A stretch of 64,000 nt of DNA from Micrococcales bacterium. GTDB taxonomy: Bacteria; Actinomycetota; Actinomycetes; Actinomycetales; Cellulomonadaceae. The notes beneath the pieces were generated by a model. The model did no database searches. It was not told where the DNA came from and worked only from the letters and a program-made list of their open reading frames with translations. The translations under genes were made by a program, and so were the position numbers. The stretch lies in contig WQWY01000005.1 in NCBI GenBank assembly GCA_009785115.1, forward strand, positions 62,001 through 126,000, in the 5' to 3' direction. This document shows, one piece after another, positions 44,650 through 52,943 of the stretch (position 1 is its first letter; each line of letters opens with the position of its first letter).

Positions 44650-45948
44650 GTGCCAGAAACCGTGACCCTGACATCCCCGCTCCAGTCCGCCGAGAGGCAG
44701 GCGGAGATCCGATCCCAGGTCGCCGGCCTCGTCAGCGAGTACTTCGACCTGATGCCGCAGATGCCTGCCGACGAGTGCCCGCTGTCGGTCCCGCTGTACG
44801 GGGCCGACGAGGTGAACGGCGCTCTGGACAGCCTCCTCACCCAGAACATCACGATGGGCGCCAAGGTCCGTCAGTTCGAGAAGGCCTTCGCCGAGCACGT
44901 CGGCTCGCGTCACGCCGTCATGGTCAACAGCGGCTCCTCGGCGAACCTGCTGGCTCTGGCGGTCTTGTCCGACCCGAGCGTCCCCGGTGGCCTACGTCCG
45001 GGCGACGAGGTCATCGTGCCAGCCGTCACCTGGTCGACCACGCTGGCGCCGATCCTTCAGCACGGCTGCGTCCCGGTGCTGGTCGACATCGACCCGAAGA
45101 CCCTCAACCTGCGACCCGAGGACCTCGAGGCCGCCCTGTCGCCCAAGACCCGGGCGATCATGCCTGTGCACCTGCTGGGCAACCCGGTCGCCATGGGACC
45201 GCTCATGGAGCTGGCCGAGCGCCACGACCTGTGGGTCGTGGAGGACACCTGCGAGTCGCTCGGCAGCACCTTCGAGGGCCGCGCTGTCGGCACCTTCGGT
45301 GACATGGGCACCTACTCCTTCTTCTTCTCCCACCACATCACGACCATCGAGGGAGGGATGCTGGTCACCGACGACGACCGGCTCGCGGACCTCGCGAGGT
45401 CCATCCGCGCCCACGGCTGGACCCGGGACATGGCGCAGCGGGACAAGCTCGAGGCCGCCAACCCCTCGATCGACCCCCGTTTCTTGTTCGTTCACGTCGG
45501 CTACAACCTGCGGCCGATGGAGATCTCCGCGGCCTTCGGCCTCGTCCAGCTGCAGCGCCTCGAAGAGTTCAACGAGCAGCGGCGTGCGAACGTCGCCTAC
45601 CTCGCGGCCGCGCTGGACGACCTGCGCGACGAGATCGCGCTGGTCACCGAGCAGCCGGGCGGGCGCTCGACCTGGTTCGGGTTCACGGCCATCACCAAGG
45701 ACTCCTCCACGCGCCTCGCGCTCAGCGAGCACCTGGAGTCCCGAGGCATCGCGACCCGTCCCATCGTGGCCGGCAACCTCGCGGTGCAGCCCGCCTTCCG
45801 CGACAACCCGCACCGGCTCGTCGGTGATCTCGCGAACGCCACGGCGGTCGGAGAGCGTGGGCTCTTCGTCGGCAACCACCCCAACCTGACACCGGCCCAC
45901 CTCGACCACATCGTCGCCGGGTTCCGCAGCTTCTTCGACCGGGCCTGA
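44650..45948 (+). CDS. colD: GDP-4-keto-6-deoxymannose 3-dehydratase (ColD type)
   Basis: A PLP enzyme that removes the 3-OH of GDP-4-keto-6-deoxymannose, the first committed step to colitose-type 3,6-dideoxyhexoses. 432 residues of the DegT/DnrJ/EryC1 fold. The PLP lysine is replaced by histidine, H228 in SFFFSHHITTIEGG; this is the hallmark of ColD (H188 in E. coli) and excludes ordinary sugar aminotransferases. Other ColD-like stretches are TMGAKVRQFEKAFAEHVGS, VPAVTWSTTLAPI, IRAHGWTRD, GYNLRPMEISAAFG and GIATRPIVAGN. There is no four-cysteine set as in iron-sulfur E1/RfbH enzymes. An N-terminal extension of about 45 residues exceeds E. coli ColD. Confidence 0.9.
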   Translation: MPETVTLTSPLQSAERQAEIRSQVAGLVSEYFDLMPQMPADECPLSVPLYGADEVNGALDSLLTQNITMGAKVRQFEKAFAEHVGSRHAVMVNSGSSANLLALAVLSDPSVPGGLRPGDEVIVPAVTWSTTLAPILQHGCVPVLVDIDPKTLNLRPEDLEAALSPKTRAIMPVHLLGNPVAMGPLMELAERHDLWVVEDTCESLGSTFEGRAVGTFGDMGTYSFFFSHHITTIEGGMLVTDDDRLADLARSIRAHGWTRDMAQRDKLEAANPSIDPRFLFVHVGYNLRPMEISAAFGLVQLQRLEEFNEQRRANVAYLAAALDDLRDEIALVTEQPGGRSTWFGFTAITKDSSTRLALSEHLESRGIATRPIVAGNLAVQPAFRDNPHRLVGDLANATAVGERGLFVGNHPNLTPAHLDHIVAGFRSFFDRA

Positions 45949-45962
45949 GACAGGCCTTTTGT
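45942..45962 (+). terminator. Intrinsic terminator of gmd-colD
   Basis: GGCCTG-AGA-CAGGCC followed by TTTTGT: a 6-bp GC stem, 3-base loop and U-run. The colD stop codon lies inside the stem. It is the most classical terminator in the window and makes gmd-colD a closed unit. The 255 bases after it (45963-46218) show no gene; a TAGTGT hexamer near 46064 may start the next transcript. Confidence 0.85.
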
Positions 45963-46218
45963 CCCGCTATGACCGCAGACCAGACCTGCGGGGCTCGTCC
46001 GCGCCCTCTCGAGCCCGAAAGAGTCAGCGAGCCCTCGCGCTGCGGCTCGTGCGGGATGAAGCTAGTGTCGAAGACGCCCGCAAGGCCTGTCGAGACGCCG
46101 GCCGCGAGGCCGACTCGTCGGACGGGTGCCTGACAGCCGCAGCCGTGGTCTCGCCATCGAGGCCGCGCGGCGGAGGCTCTACCCGAGACCACACACGTAC
46201 CGGAACCAGGAGCAGGAC

Positions 46219-47025
46219 ATGACCTCTGACAAGATCCTCGTCGTCATGGCGTCCCTCGGCGACCGTCTCGACACCTTGCGCGAGGCGCTCGCCTCCGTCG
46301 ACGCCCAGCGCGCCGAGGTCGACCTCCGGCTGGTGGTCGTGCTCCCGGCCGGCACCGACGAGGCGGCCGCCCTGGCTCGCGAGCACGGCGCTGACATCGT
46401 CGAGGACCGTCGCCTCGGGATCTTCGAGGCGATCAACACCGGCATCCAGGCCGCCCGCGACGAGACGTACTACGCGGGGCTCGGCGACGACGACCTGCTC
46501 CGACCGCACGCTCTGCTCCGGCTGCGCACGCTCTTCGAGCAGAACCCCAAGGCGGTCGTCACCTACGGCGCCTGCGAGTACATCACGGGCGACGGCAGGC
46601 TCTTGCACCGTTCGGCGCCTGGCCGCCTCGCCCCGTGGCTGATGACCTGGGGCCCGAACCTGCTGCCGCACCCTGGCGCGCTGGTCCGGCTGGACGCCAT
46701 GCGCGAGGTCGGTCTCTTCAAGCCCGAGCTGAAGTACTCCGCCGACCTCGACATGTGGTTGTCGCTGCGTCACCTCGGCCCGTTCGCGAGCACCCGACAG
46801 CCTGTCTCCGCGTTCCGCTGGCACCCCGACTCGTTCACCGTGTCCAGCCAAGGGGCGTCCGCCGCGGAGTCCGCCGTGACCAGGCGTCGCCACCTGTCGA
46901 GGTGGGCACGGCCGTTCGCGCCCCTCTGGGAACGTCCCGTGCTGTGGGCCTCAGCACGAGCCGCCGCGTCCCGGGCCAACCAGGCCGCGCAGCGACCGTC
47001 GGATCGGTCGTCCGTCGCACGGTGA
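46219..47025 (+). CDS. Glycosyltransferase family 2
   Basis: 268 residues with a GT-A fold: ILVVMASLGDRLDTLREAL at the start, the metal motif YAGLGDDDLLRPHALL (about 91-106), an acceptor-side LLPHPGALVRLDAM, and SADLDMWLSLRHLG. WcaA-like glycan transferase; sugar and linkage are unknown. Placed between colD and the reductase gene, it is a good candidate to transfer the dideoxy sugar. The ATG at 46219 has AGGAG eight bases upstream. Confidence 0.85.
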   Translation: MTSDKILVVMASLGDRLDTLREALASVDAQRAEVDLRLVVVLPAGTDEAAALAREHGADIVEDRRLGIFEAINTGIQAARDETYYAGLGDDDLLRPHALLRLRTLFEQNPKAVVTYGACEYITGDGRLLHRSAPGRLAPWLMTWGPNLLPHPGALVRLDAMREVGLFKPELKYSADLDMWLSLRHLGPFASTRQPVSAFRWHPDSFTVSSQGASAAESAVTRRRHLSRWARPFAPLWERPVLWASARAAASRANQAAQRPSDRSSVAR

Positions 47026-47072
47026 CCGCTGTCCTGAGCGGCCTGTCGTCGACCCCGTCGGTAGAGTGCCTC

Positions 47073-47219
47073 ATGAGCGAGCCGAAGCTACCGTGGCCTT
47101 ACCGTGGTGATGATGACGCAGAAGGGCTGATCGATGCTGGTCGACAAGACGGCGACGACCTTCGTCGCCGGGCACCGTGGGCTGGCCGGGTCGGCGATCT
47201 GGCGACGCCTGGAGACTGA
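47073..47219 (+). CDS. Possible leaderless upstream ORF overlapping the reductase gene
   Basis: A 48-codon frame (MSEPKLPWPYRGDDDAEGLI...) begins at ATG 47073, five bases after a TAGAGT hexamer (47062-47067), so an mRNA from that promoter would start at about this codon. It overlaps the reductase start (47134) out of frame by 86 bases. It may be a leader peptide or simply the 5' end of the leader. Confidence 0.3.
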   Translation: MSEPKLPWPYRGDDDAEGLIDAGRQDGDDLRRRAPWAGRVGDLATPGD

Positions 47220-48081
47220 GGGCTGGACCGACCTGGTGGGCCGGACGCAAGACCGGCTCGACCTGCTGGACAAGCCGGCTGTCGATGCGTTCTTCGACGA
47301 GGTCCGGCCCCAGACGGTCGTCATCGCCGCGGCGAAGGTCGCTGGTATCGGGGCGAACGACGCCCACCCCGCCGAGTTCATCTCCGAGAACCTGCGCATC
47401 CAGCTCAACCTCATGGACGCCGCGGCGCGCACGCGCACGCCACGGCTGCTGTTCATCGGCTCCGCGGTCGTCTACCCCGAGACCGCACCGCAGCCGATCA
47501 CCGAGGACCGCCTGCTGACCGGCCCTCTCGAGCCGGCCAACACCGCCTACGGGATGGCGAAGATCGCAGGGATCGCCCACCTGCAGGCCGTCCGTCGCGA
47601 GCACGGGCTGGCCTGGGTCAGCGCCATGCCGACCAACCTGTACGGCCCGGGCGCCAACTTCGCTCCGGGCAGGTCTCACGTCGTGCCTTCCATGGTCCGC
47701 CGCTACGTCGAGGCCGTGGAGGACGGGATGACGACGGTGACCCACTGGGGGTCGGGACGGCCACGCCGCGACGTGCTGCATATCGACGACCTCGCCAGCG
47801 CGGTGGCGCACCTGCTGGAGCGCTACGACGACGACTCCCCCGTCAACGTCGGCACCGGCACCGACCACACCATCGCCGAGATGGCCGACCTGGTCGCCCA
47901 GGCGGCTGGCTACACCGGCCAGACGGGCTGGGACACCTCCCACCCTGACGGCACCGCCCGCCGCCTGCTCGACATCACCCGACTCACCGCCACAGGCTGG
48001 CAGCCTAAGATCGGGCTCGACGAGGGACTGACCTCGACCGTGGCCTGGTACCGCCAGCACCGGTCCCAGGCCCGAGCCTGA
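47134..48081 (+). CDS. GDP-fucose/colitose-synthase-like reductase lacking the epimerase cysteine
   Basis: 315 residues of the SDR family closest to GDP-L-fucose synthase (Fcl/WcaG) and ColC. Seen: VAGHRGLAGSAI cofactor loop, AAAKVAGIGAN, PQPITEDRLLTGPLEPAN, catalytic S110, Y139 and K143 (YGMAK), MPTNLYGPGANF, and H182 in SHVVPSMVRR. The stretch GSSCIYP of E. coli Fcl reads GSAVVYP here, so the cysteine (C109) that acts with the histidine in C3/C5 epimerisation is Val112. Reduction at C4 should still work. With ColD upstream, the substrate is probably GDP-4-keto-3,6-dideoxymannose. AAGGG lies eight bases before the ATG. Confidence 0.85.
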   Translation: MLVDKTATTFVAGHRGLAGSAIWRRLETEGWTDLVGRTQDRLDLLDKPAVDAFFDEVRPQTVVIAAAKVAGIGANDAHPAEFISENLRIQLNLMDAAARTRTPRLLFIGSAVVYPETAPQPITEDRLLTGPLEPANTAYGMAKIAGIAHLQAVRREHGLAWVSAMPTNLYGPGANFAPGRSHVVPSMVRRYVEAVEDGMTTVTHWGSGRPRRDVLHIDDLASAVAHLLERYDDDSPVNVGTGTDHTIAEMADLVAQAAGYTGQTGWDTSHPDGTARRLLDITRLTATGWQPKIGLDEGLTSTVAWYRQHRSQARA

Positions 48082-48102
48082 CCCGAACCCGAGAGGAGAC
48101 CG

Positions 48103-48771
48103 ATGTACGACGACACCTGGCTGGTCGTGCCGCTCTTCAACGAGGCCCAGGTGATCGCTGACGTGATCACCGAGGCCCGCAGGACCTTCCCGAAGATCGT
48201 GTGCGTCGACGACGGGAGCGGGGACGACTCGGCCGCCCGGGCGCGAGCAGCGGGCGCGGTCGTCGTCCAGCACCCGATCAACCTCGGGCAGGGCGCCGCC
48301 CTGCAGACGGGCTTCAGCTACGCGCTCCAAGACCCAGCCATGCAGTACGTCGTGACGTTCGACTCCGACGGCCAGCACCAGGTCTCCGACGCGGAGGCGA
48401 TGGTGGAGCGTCTGCGCCAGAAGGACGTCGACGTCGTGTTCGGTTCACGGTTCCTCGACGCCCGCACGAAGCCCGGCCTGCTGAAGCGGCTGGTGCTGCG
48501 TGTGGCCACCGGGATGTCGAACCTCTTCACCCGTACCCGTCTGACCGACGCGCACAACGGTCTCCGTGCGCTCAACCGCACGGCTCTGACCAGCATCCAG
48601 ATCCGCCAGAACCGCATGGCGCACGCGTCGGAGATCGTCGCCCAGGTCGCGAAGTCGAAGCTGCGCTACACCGAGGTCCCGGTGCACGTGCTCTACACGG
48701 AGTACTCACGTGCCAAGGGCCAGTCGATCTGGAACTCGGTGAACATCCTCACCGAGCTCCTCTACCGATAG
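48103..48771 (+). CDS. Glycosyltransferase family 2 (polyprenyl-phosphate sugar transferase type)
   Basis: 222 residues. A DPM1/GtrB-like GT2: LVVPLFNEAQVIADVI, CVDDGSGDDS, NLGQGAALQTGF, the DSDGQHQ metal motif, and FGSRFLD. Such enzymes load a sugar onto polyprenyl phosphate. No C-terminal helices are present; the next gene (DUF2304) probably supplies the membrane part. GAGGAG lies four bases before the ATG. Confidence 0.9.
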   Translation: MYDDTWLVVPLFNEAQVIADVITEARRTFPKIVCVDDGSGDDSAARARAAGAVVVQHPINLGQGAALQTGFSYALQDPAMQYVVTFDSDGQHQVSDAEAMVERLRQKDVDVVFGSRFLDARTKPGLLKRLVLRVATGMSNLFTRTRLTDAHNGLRALNRTALTSIQIRQNRMAHASEIVAQVAKSKLRYTEVPVHVLYTEYSRAKGQSIWNSVNILTELLYR

Positions 48772-48780
48772 GGCCGCGCC

Positions 48781-49200
48781 ATGTGGATCAAGATCCTCAT
48801 CATCGTCGTGCTGTTCGCCGTCGTGGCCGTGATGCTCCGCGCCCAGGGGTCGCGAAACCTCGCGCTCCGACGGATCTCCATCGTCGTGTTCACCGTCGCG
48901 GCAGCGGCGTCCGCGATCTTCCCGGACGTGTGGAGCACCATGGCCGACGCTCTCGGCGTCGGCCGGGGCACCGACCTGCTCCTCTACCTGTTCATCATGG
49001 TGACGCTCGCGTTCATCGCCGCGACCTATCTACACTTCCGCAGCGTCGAGGCGCAGATCACCCAGCTCGCACGAAGGATCGCCCTCGACGAGGCAGGCTT
49101 TCCTGCGCAGCCTGGCCCGACGAGCGACCAGGCCTCGACCGGCGACAGAGCAGAGACAGCGAGAGCCGACGATCTCGGGAGCGGTCAGCCGACCGGCTGA
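48781..49200 (+). CDS. DUF2304 membrane protein
   Basis: 139 residues with helices at 3-19, 30-48 and 67-84, then YLHFRSVEAQITQLARRIAL and a polar tail. DUF2304 genes regularly follow GT2 genes of the type at 48103 and probably anchor or flip their product; this pairing is known, the mechanism is not. It lies 9 bases after its partner. Its end overlaps the convergent galE by 16 bp. Confidence 0.88.
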   Translation: MWIKILIIVVLFAVVAVMLRAQGSRNLALRRISIVVFTVAAAASAIFPDVWSTMADALGVGRGTDLLLYLFIMVTLAFIAATYLHFRSVEAQITQLARRIALDEAGFPAQPGPTSDQASTGDRAETARADDLGSGQPTG

Positions 49201-50159
49201 TGCTGGTGCTGCCAGGCGCTCCACGCGTCGGGGAGGATCTGGTCGAGCGTGCGCTGCGCACGCCAGCCGAGGGTCTCGGTGATCGCTGCGGGGTCGGCGA
49301 CGACGACGGCGGGATCCCCCTGCCGCCGCGGGGCCATCTCGGGCTCGACGACGATCCCTGAGGCCGTCATGAGCCCGTGGACCACGTCGAGCACCGAGGC
49401 TCCGTGCCCGGTCCCGACGTTGAGCACGGCCCAGGGGTGGGTGTCGAGGCAGGCGAGCGCGGCGATGTGTGCCTCGGCCAGGTCCATCACGTGGATGAAG
49501 TCCCTGACGCACGTCCCGTCCGGCGTCGGATAGTCGTCGCCGAACACCATCGGCGGGCGTCCGTCGGCCAGACGTTCGAGCACCATGGTGACCAGGTTCG
49601 CGACGGCCGGGTCACCCAGGTCCGGCCAGCCAGCGCCGGCCACGTTGAAGTACCGCAGAGCCACACCCCGCAGGCCCCAGGCGGTGCCCGCGTCCCGGAT
49701 CAGCCACTCGCCGACCAACTTGGTCCAGCCGTAGGGGTTGACCGGTTCGGTCGGGCCCGTCTCGGCGATCTGAGCCCCCTGCGGAGAGCCGTACACCGCC
49801 GCCGAGGAGGAGAACACGACCCTGTCGACGTCGGCGGCACGCATCGCGTCGAGCAGGTTGGTCAGGCCACCGACGTTCTGCGCCGCGTACCAGGTGGGCC
49901 GCTGCACCGACTCCGGCACGCTCTTGCGCGCCGCGAAGTGGATGACGTCGGTGACACCGTGGCTCACCATCGTCTCGGTCAGCACCCCGACCGACGGCGG
50001 GGCGGCGACGTCCAGCCGCACGAGCGGAGCACCACCCACCCTGTCCGCAGAACCCGTCGACAGGTCGTCCACCACGACGACGTCTCGGCCCGACTGCTGG
50101 AGCAGCCTGACCACGTGCGCCCCGATATACCCCGCGCCACCGGTGACCAACACTGACAT
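49185..50159 (-). CDS. galE: UDP-glucose 4-epimerase
   Basis: Interconverts UDP-glucose and UDP-galactose for glycan synthesis. 324 residues: VTGGAGYIGAHV, FSSSAAVYG serine, the YGWTK catalytic Tyr/Lys, RYFNVAGA, and DYPTPDGTCVRDFIHVMDLAEAH, all typical of GalE. ATG start at 50159. Confidence 0.94.
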   Translation of the reverse strand: MSVLVTGGAGYIGAHVVRLLQQSGRDVVVVDDLSTGSADRVGGAPLVRLDVAAPPSVGVLTETMVSHGVTDVIHFAARKSVPESVQRPTWYAAQNVGGLTNLLDAMRAADVDRVVFSSSAAVYGSPQGAQIAETGPTEPVNPYGWTKLVGEWLIRDAGTAWGLRGVALRYFNVAGAGWPDLGDPAVANLVTMVLERLADGRPPMVFGDDYPTPDGTCVRDFIHVMDLAEAHIAALACLDTHPWAVLNVGTGHGASVLDVVHGLMTASGIVVEPEMAPRRQGDPAVVVADPAAITETLGWRAQRTLDQILPDAWSAWQHQHQPVG

Positions 50160-50200
50160 GCCCCCAGCCTAGGTCGTGCGCGGGACCGGCGCAGACGACC

Positions 50201-51535
50201 TCAGGTAGCGCTCTCGGCCGAGACGTGGCTCTTGTCGACCATCACGATGATGAACGCCACGACGCCGCGGGTCAGGACGGCACCGACCAGGGCCCAGGCG
50301 GCACCGGTCATGCCCAGCGGGCCGATGAGGACGGCACACAGGACGAGAGCGACGAGGGTAGAGCTGATGCTCAGCGTCAGACCGTGGGCATACCGGTTGA
50401 GGACCGACACCGAGATCATGCTGAAGAAGGCGAACGGCAGCGCCACGATGGCCAGACCGAGCGGGACGGCCTGGGCCAGACCGAGCGTGTAGTCCTTGGG
50501 GAAGACGACAGGCAGCGCCCACGCCGCCAGCACCATGCCCACAGCCGTCCCGGGGATGTAGACGGCCGTCCAGCGGAGGATCGTCCGCACCAGCTCCGAC
50601 CGCAGCGCGCCGTCGACCAGACGACGACGGGCCGTGGGGATCCACGCCTGGGCGGCGGCACCCGTGGCGAGGTCGGCCAGGGCGTACAGGTAGAGCAGCA
50701 CCGCGAAGTGCGCGGCGACCGCCGGGCCGTGCCACGGCGTGAGGAAGTACTGAGGCATCGTCGAGACCAGAGCGATCGCCGCGACCGTGACGCCGCTCGG
50801 CAGCCCGGCCATGACGATCGTGCGGCGGGTGGCCGACCCCTCGGACCACAGGCCGGTGCTCACCCCGACCTTGCGAACCGGCAGATACATGACGACGAAC
50901 GTCGCCAGCACCGCCGAGACGGCCAGCCCGGCGAGAGCGAGGTTCAGGGAACGGGTAGCGAACATGATGGTGGCGGCGACGCCGACGGTGACCACCACCG
51001 TGGCGACGGCTGCCCCGAAGACGCGCGGTATGCGATCGGTGAGCTGGAGGGGCCCGGTCAGCGTGTCGGCGAACATGTCGGCCATCTTCGCCACCCCGAC
51101 CAGGAGCAGGGTGAGGACGAAAGCGCCAGGCACGCTCGGCTCGAGACCGACCGTCCCGACGACGACCGCGATCGCGGCGAGCACGACGAAGGCCAGGGTG
51201 AGAGAGACGCCCTGGACGAGAGCGTAGTCCTTGATCGGAGCGTTGGGGCGCAGCGTGACGTAGACCGTGCGCAGACCCAGCTGGGCAAAGCCGAAGAGGG
51301 GCGTCGCGATGGCCAGGGCCAAGGTGTAGTACCCGACGGTGGCCTGGTCGAAGACCCGGGCGAAGAAGAGGAGGAGAAGGAGAAGACCGACGTTGCGGAC
51401 CACCGCAGCCCCGAACAGCAAGCCCGCCGACCGCACCATGTATGTGCCTGCTCTCCAGTCGATGCGAGGGCGACCGACCTCGGCATACCGCCCCGTCCAC
51501 GTGTCCTCTGGCTGGAGCACACTGTATTGCCTCAC
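50201..51535 (-). CDS. Polysaccharide flippase, Wzx/MATE type
   Basis: 444 residues with about 12 predicted helices, beginning GLLFGAAVVRNVGLLLLLLFFARVF. The alternation of hydrophobic segments with short Arg/Lys loops, and the place in a glycan locus, fit the Wzx family that flips undecaprenyl-linked repeats. The GTG at 51535 gives a 30-residue polar leader before helix 1; the ATG at codon 33 (MVRSAG) is an alternative. It lies 41 bases from galE on the same strand. Confidence 0.85.
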   Translation of the reverse strand: MRQYSVLQPEDTWTGRYAEVGRPRIDWRAGTYMVRSAGLLFGAAVVRNVGLLLLLLFFARVFDQATVGYYTLALAIATPLFGFAQLGLRTVYVTLRPNAPIKDYALVQGVSLTLAFVVLAAIAVVVGTVGLEPSVPGAFVLTLLLVGVAKMADMFADTLTGPLQLTDRIPRVFGAAVATVVVTVGVAATIMFATRSLNLALAGLAVSAVLATFVVMYLPVRKVGVSTGLWSEGSATRRTIVMAGLPSGVTVAAIALVSTMPQYFLTPWHGPAVAAHFAVLLYLYALADLATGAAAQAWIPTARRRLVDGALRSELVRTILRWTAVYIPGTAVGMVLAAWALPVVFPKDYTLGLAQAVPLGLAIVALPFAFFSMISVSVLNRYAHGLTLSISSTLVALVLCAVLIGPLGMTGAAWALVGAVLTRGVVAFIIVMVDKSHVSAESAT

Positions 51536-51639
51536 CGATCTGCTCGATCACGGTCGGCGCCACGACGATGATCCCCGCGTCGGGTTCTCGAGACGGTGGC
51601 GACCGTCGTCAGGTCGCCGGTCACCGGTACGGTCGCCTC

Positions 51640-52797
51640 ATGAGGTTCGTCTTCTTCTCGGCACAGCACCTGCCGACGATCGGTGGTGTCGAGTACTACA
51701 CCGACAGCCTCGCCCGGGCGCTAGCACGCCTGGGGCACGAGGTGACAGTGGTGACGAGCCTGCTGCCAGAGACAGCCGCTCGCGAGCAGGTGGACGGCAT
51801 CGAGGTGGTGCGGCTCCCGTCGTGGATGTGGCTCAAGGGACGGTATCCGGTCCCCCGCCCGGGTCGAGCCTCTCGGGCGATCATGGACCAGGTTCTCTCG
51901 GAGCCGGTCGATCTCGCCATCATCAACACACGATTCTGGGCTCTGTCTCTGTGGGCGGCCCGCCGTTGCGGACGCCGTGGCCTGCCGATGGTCGTCATCG
52001 AGCACGGAGCTGGCTGGCTGACGCTGGGCCACCCGATCCTCGACCGGGCCGTGCGGCTCTACGAGCGATGGGGGCTGCGCTGGATGCGTCGCTCTGGTGC
52101 CCCCTTCTACGCCGTGTCCGAGGCAGGGACCTCATGGCTGCGATACCTGGGAGTGCATCCGTCAGGGGTGCTGTCGAACGCCGTCGACGGAGCAAGGCTG
52201 CGTGGCGTGGTAGCCCAGCCCGGGTGGGACGTGCGCACCGAACTGGGGATCTCGAGGAACGCCCCGCTCGTCGCGTTCGCAGGCCGGATGATCCCCGAGA
52301 AGGGTCTCCGAGAGCTCGTCGCGGCCATAGCGCTGCTGCGCCAGACACGACCTGACGCCGTCCTGGTCGCAGCAGGTGACGGGCCGCTGCTCGAAGAGCT
52401 CGAGGCTCGAGCCGCGACAGGGACATACTTCGTCGGGCCGCTCGGCCACGACCGCACGATGCGGCTGATCGCCCAGGCCGACCTGCTGTGCCTGCCGACC
52501 TACTCCGAGGGTTTCGGCGCGGTGGTCCTGGAGGCCGCTGTGCTCGGCACGCCGGTCGTGACCACCCCCACCGGAGTCGCACCCGAGATCGCCGTCGACA
52601 CCGACCACGGGCTTCTTCTGCCTGATCTCGAACCTGCCACCATCGCCTCTGCCTTGGACCGAGCGCTGGGCGACCCTGCCTGGCGACGGCGGGCGGGTGA
52701 GCTCAGTCAGACCAAGAGCTCGAGGTTCACCTGGCAGCACACAGCCGAACGAGTGGTCGCCATCGCGCACGAGCGCTCCGAAGACGGAACTTCCTGA
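51640..52797 (+). CDS. Glycosyltransferase family 4
   Basis: 385 residues with a GT-B fold: FFSAQHLPTIGGVEYYTDSLARAL at the N-terminus, AGRMIPEKGLRELVAAI, and the nucleotide-sugar motif LLCLPTYSEGFGAVVLEAAVLGTPVVTT (E-x7-E). Donor and acceptor unknown. The ATG 51640 is six bases after TACGGT (51628-51633) without a ribosome-binding site, so the mRNA is probably leaderless. It is divergent from the flippase gene. Confidence 0.9.
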   Translation: MRFVFFSAQHLPTIGGVEYYTDSLARALARLGHEVTVVTSLLPETAAREQVDGIEVVRLPSWMWLKGRYPVPRPGRASRAIMDQVLSEPVDLAIINTRFWALSLWAARRCGRRGLPMVVIEHGAGWLTLGHPILDRAVRLYERWGLRWMRRSGAPFYAVSEAGTSWLRYLGVHPSGVLSNAVDGARLRGVVAQPGWDVRTELGISRNAPLVAFAGRMIPEKGLRELVAAIALLRQTRPDAVLVAAGDGPLLEELEARAATGTYFVGPLGHDRTMRLIAQADLLCLPTYSEGFGAVVLEAAVLGTPVVTTPTGVAPEIAVDTDHGLLLPDLEPATIASALDRALGDPAWRRRAGELSQTKSSRFTWQHTAERVVAIAHERSEDGTS

Positions 52798-52943
52798 GGC
52801 CCGACCTGGACCGACGCGAGCCCGTCGCTCTCCGCTGACCCTACCGTCACTGGATCGTCACAAGAACCCCTCCCGGATCCCTGTCCAGAATGTCATGATT
52901 GTCCGTCGGGTGATGTGTCCGACGGCGACATGCTGGAGGGCCG

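Noticed and set aside
44650-45948. Perosamine-type sugar aminotransferase
   Set aside because: The PLP lysine is His and the flanking motifs match the 3-dehydratase ColD, so transamination is unlikely.
44650-45948. RfbH/E1-type iron-sulfur 3-dehydrase
   Set aside because: Only three scattered cysteines are present; the four-cysteine cluster set is missing and the context is GDP-mannose, not CDP-glucose.
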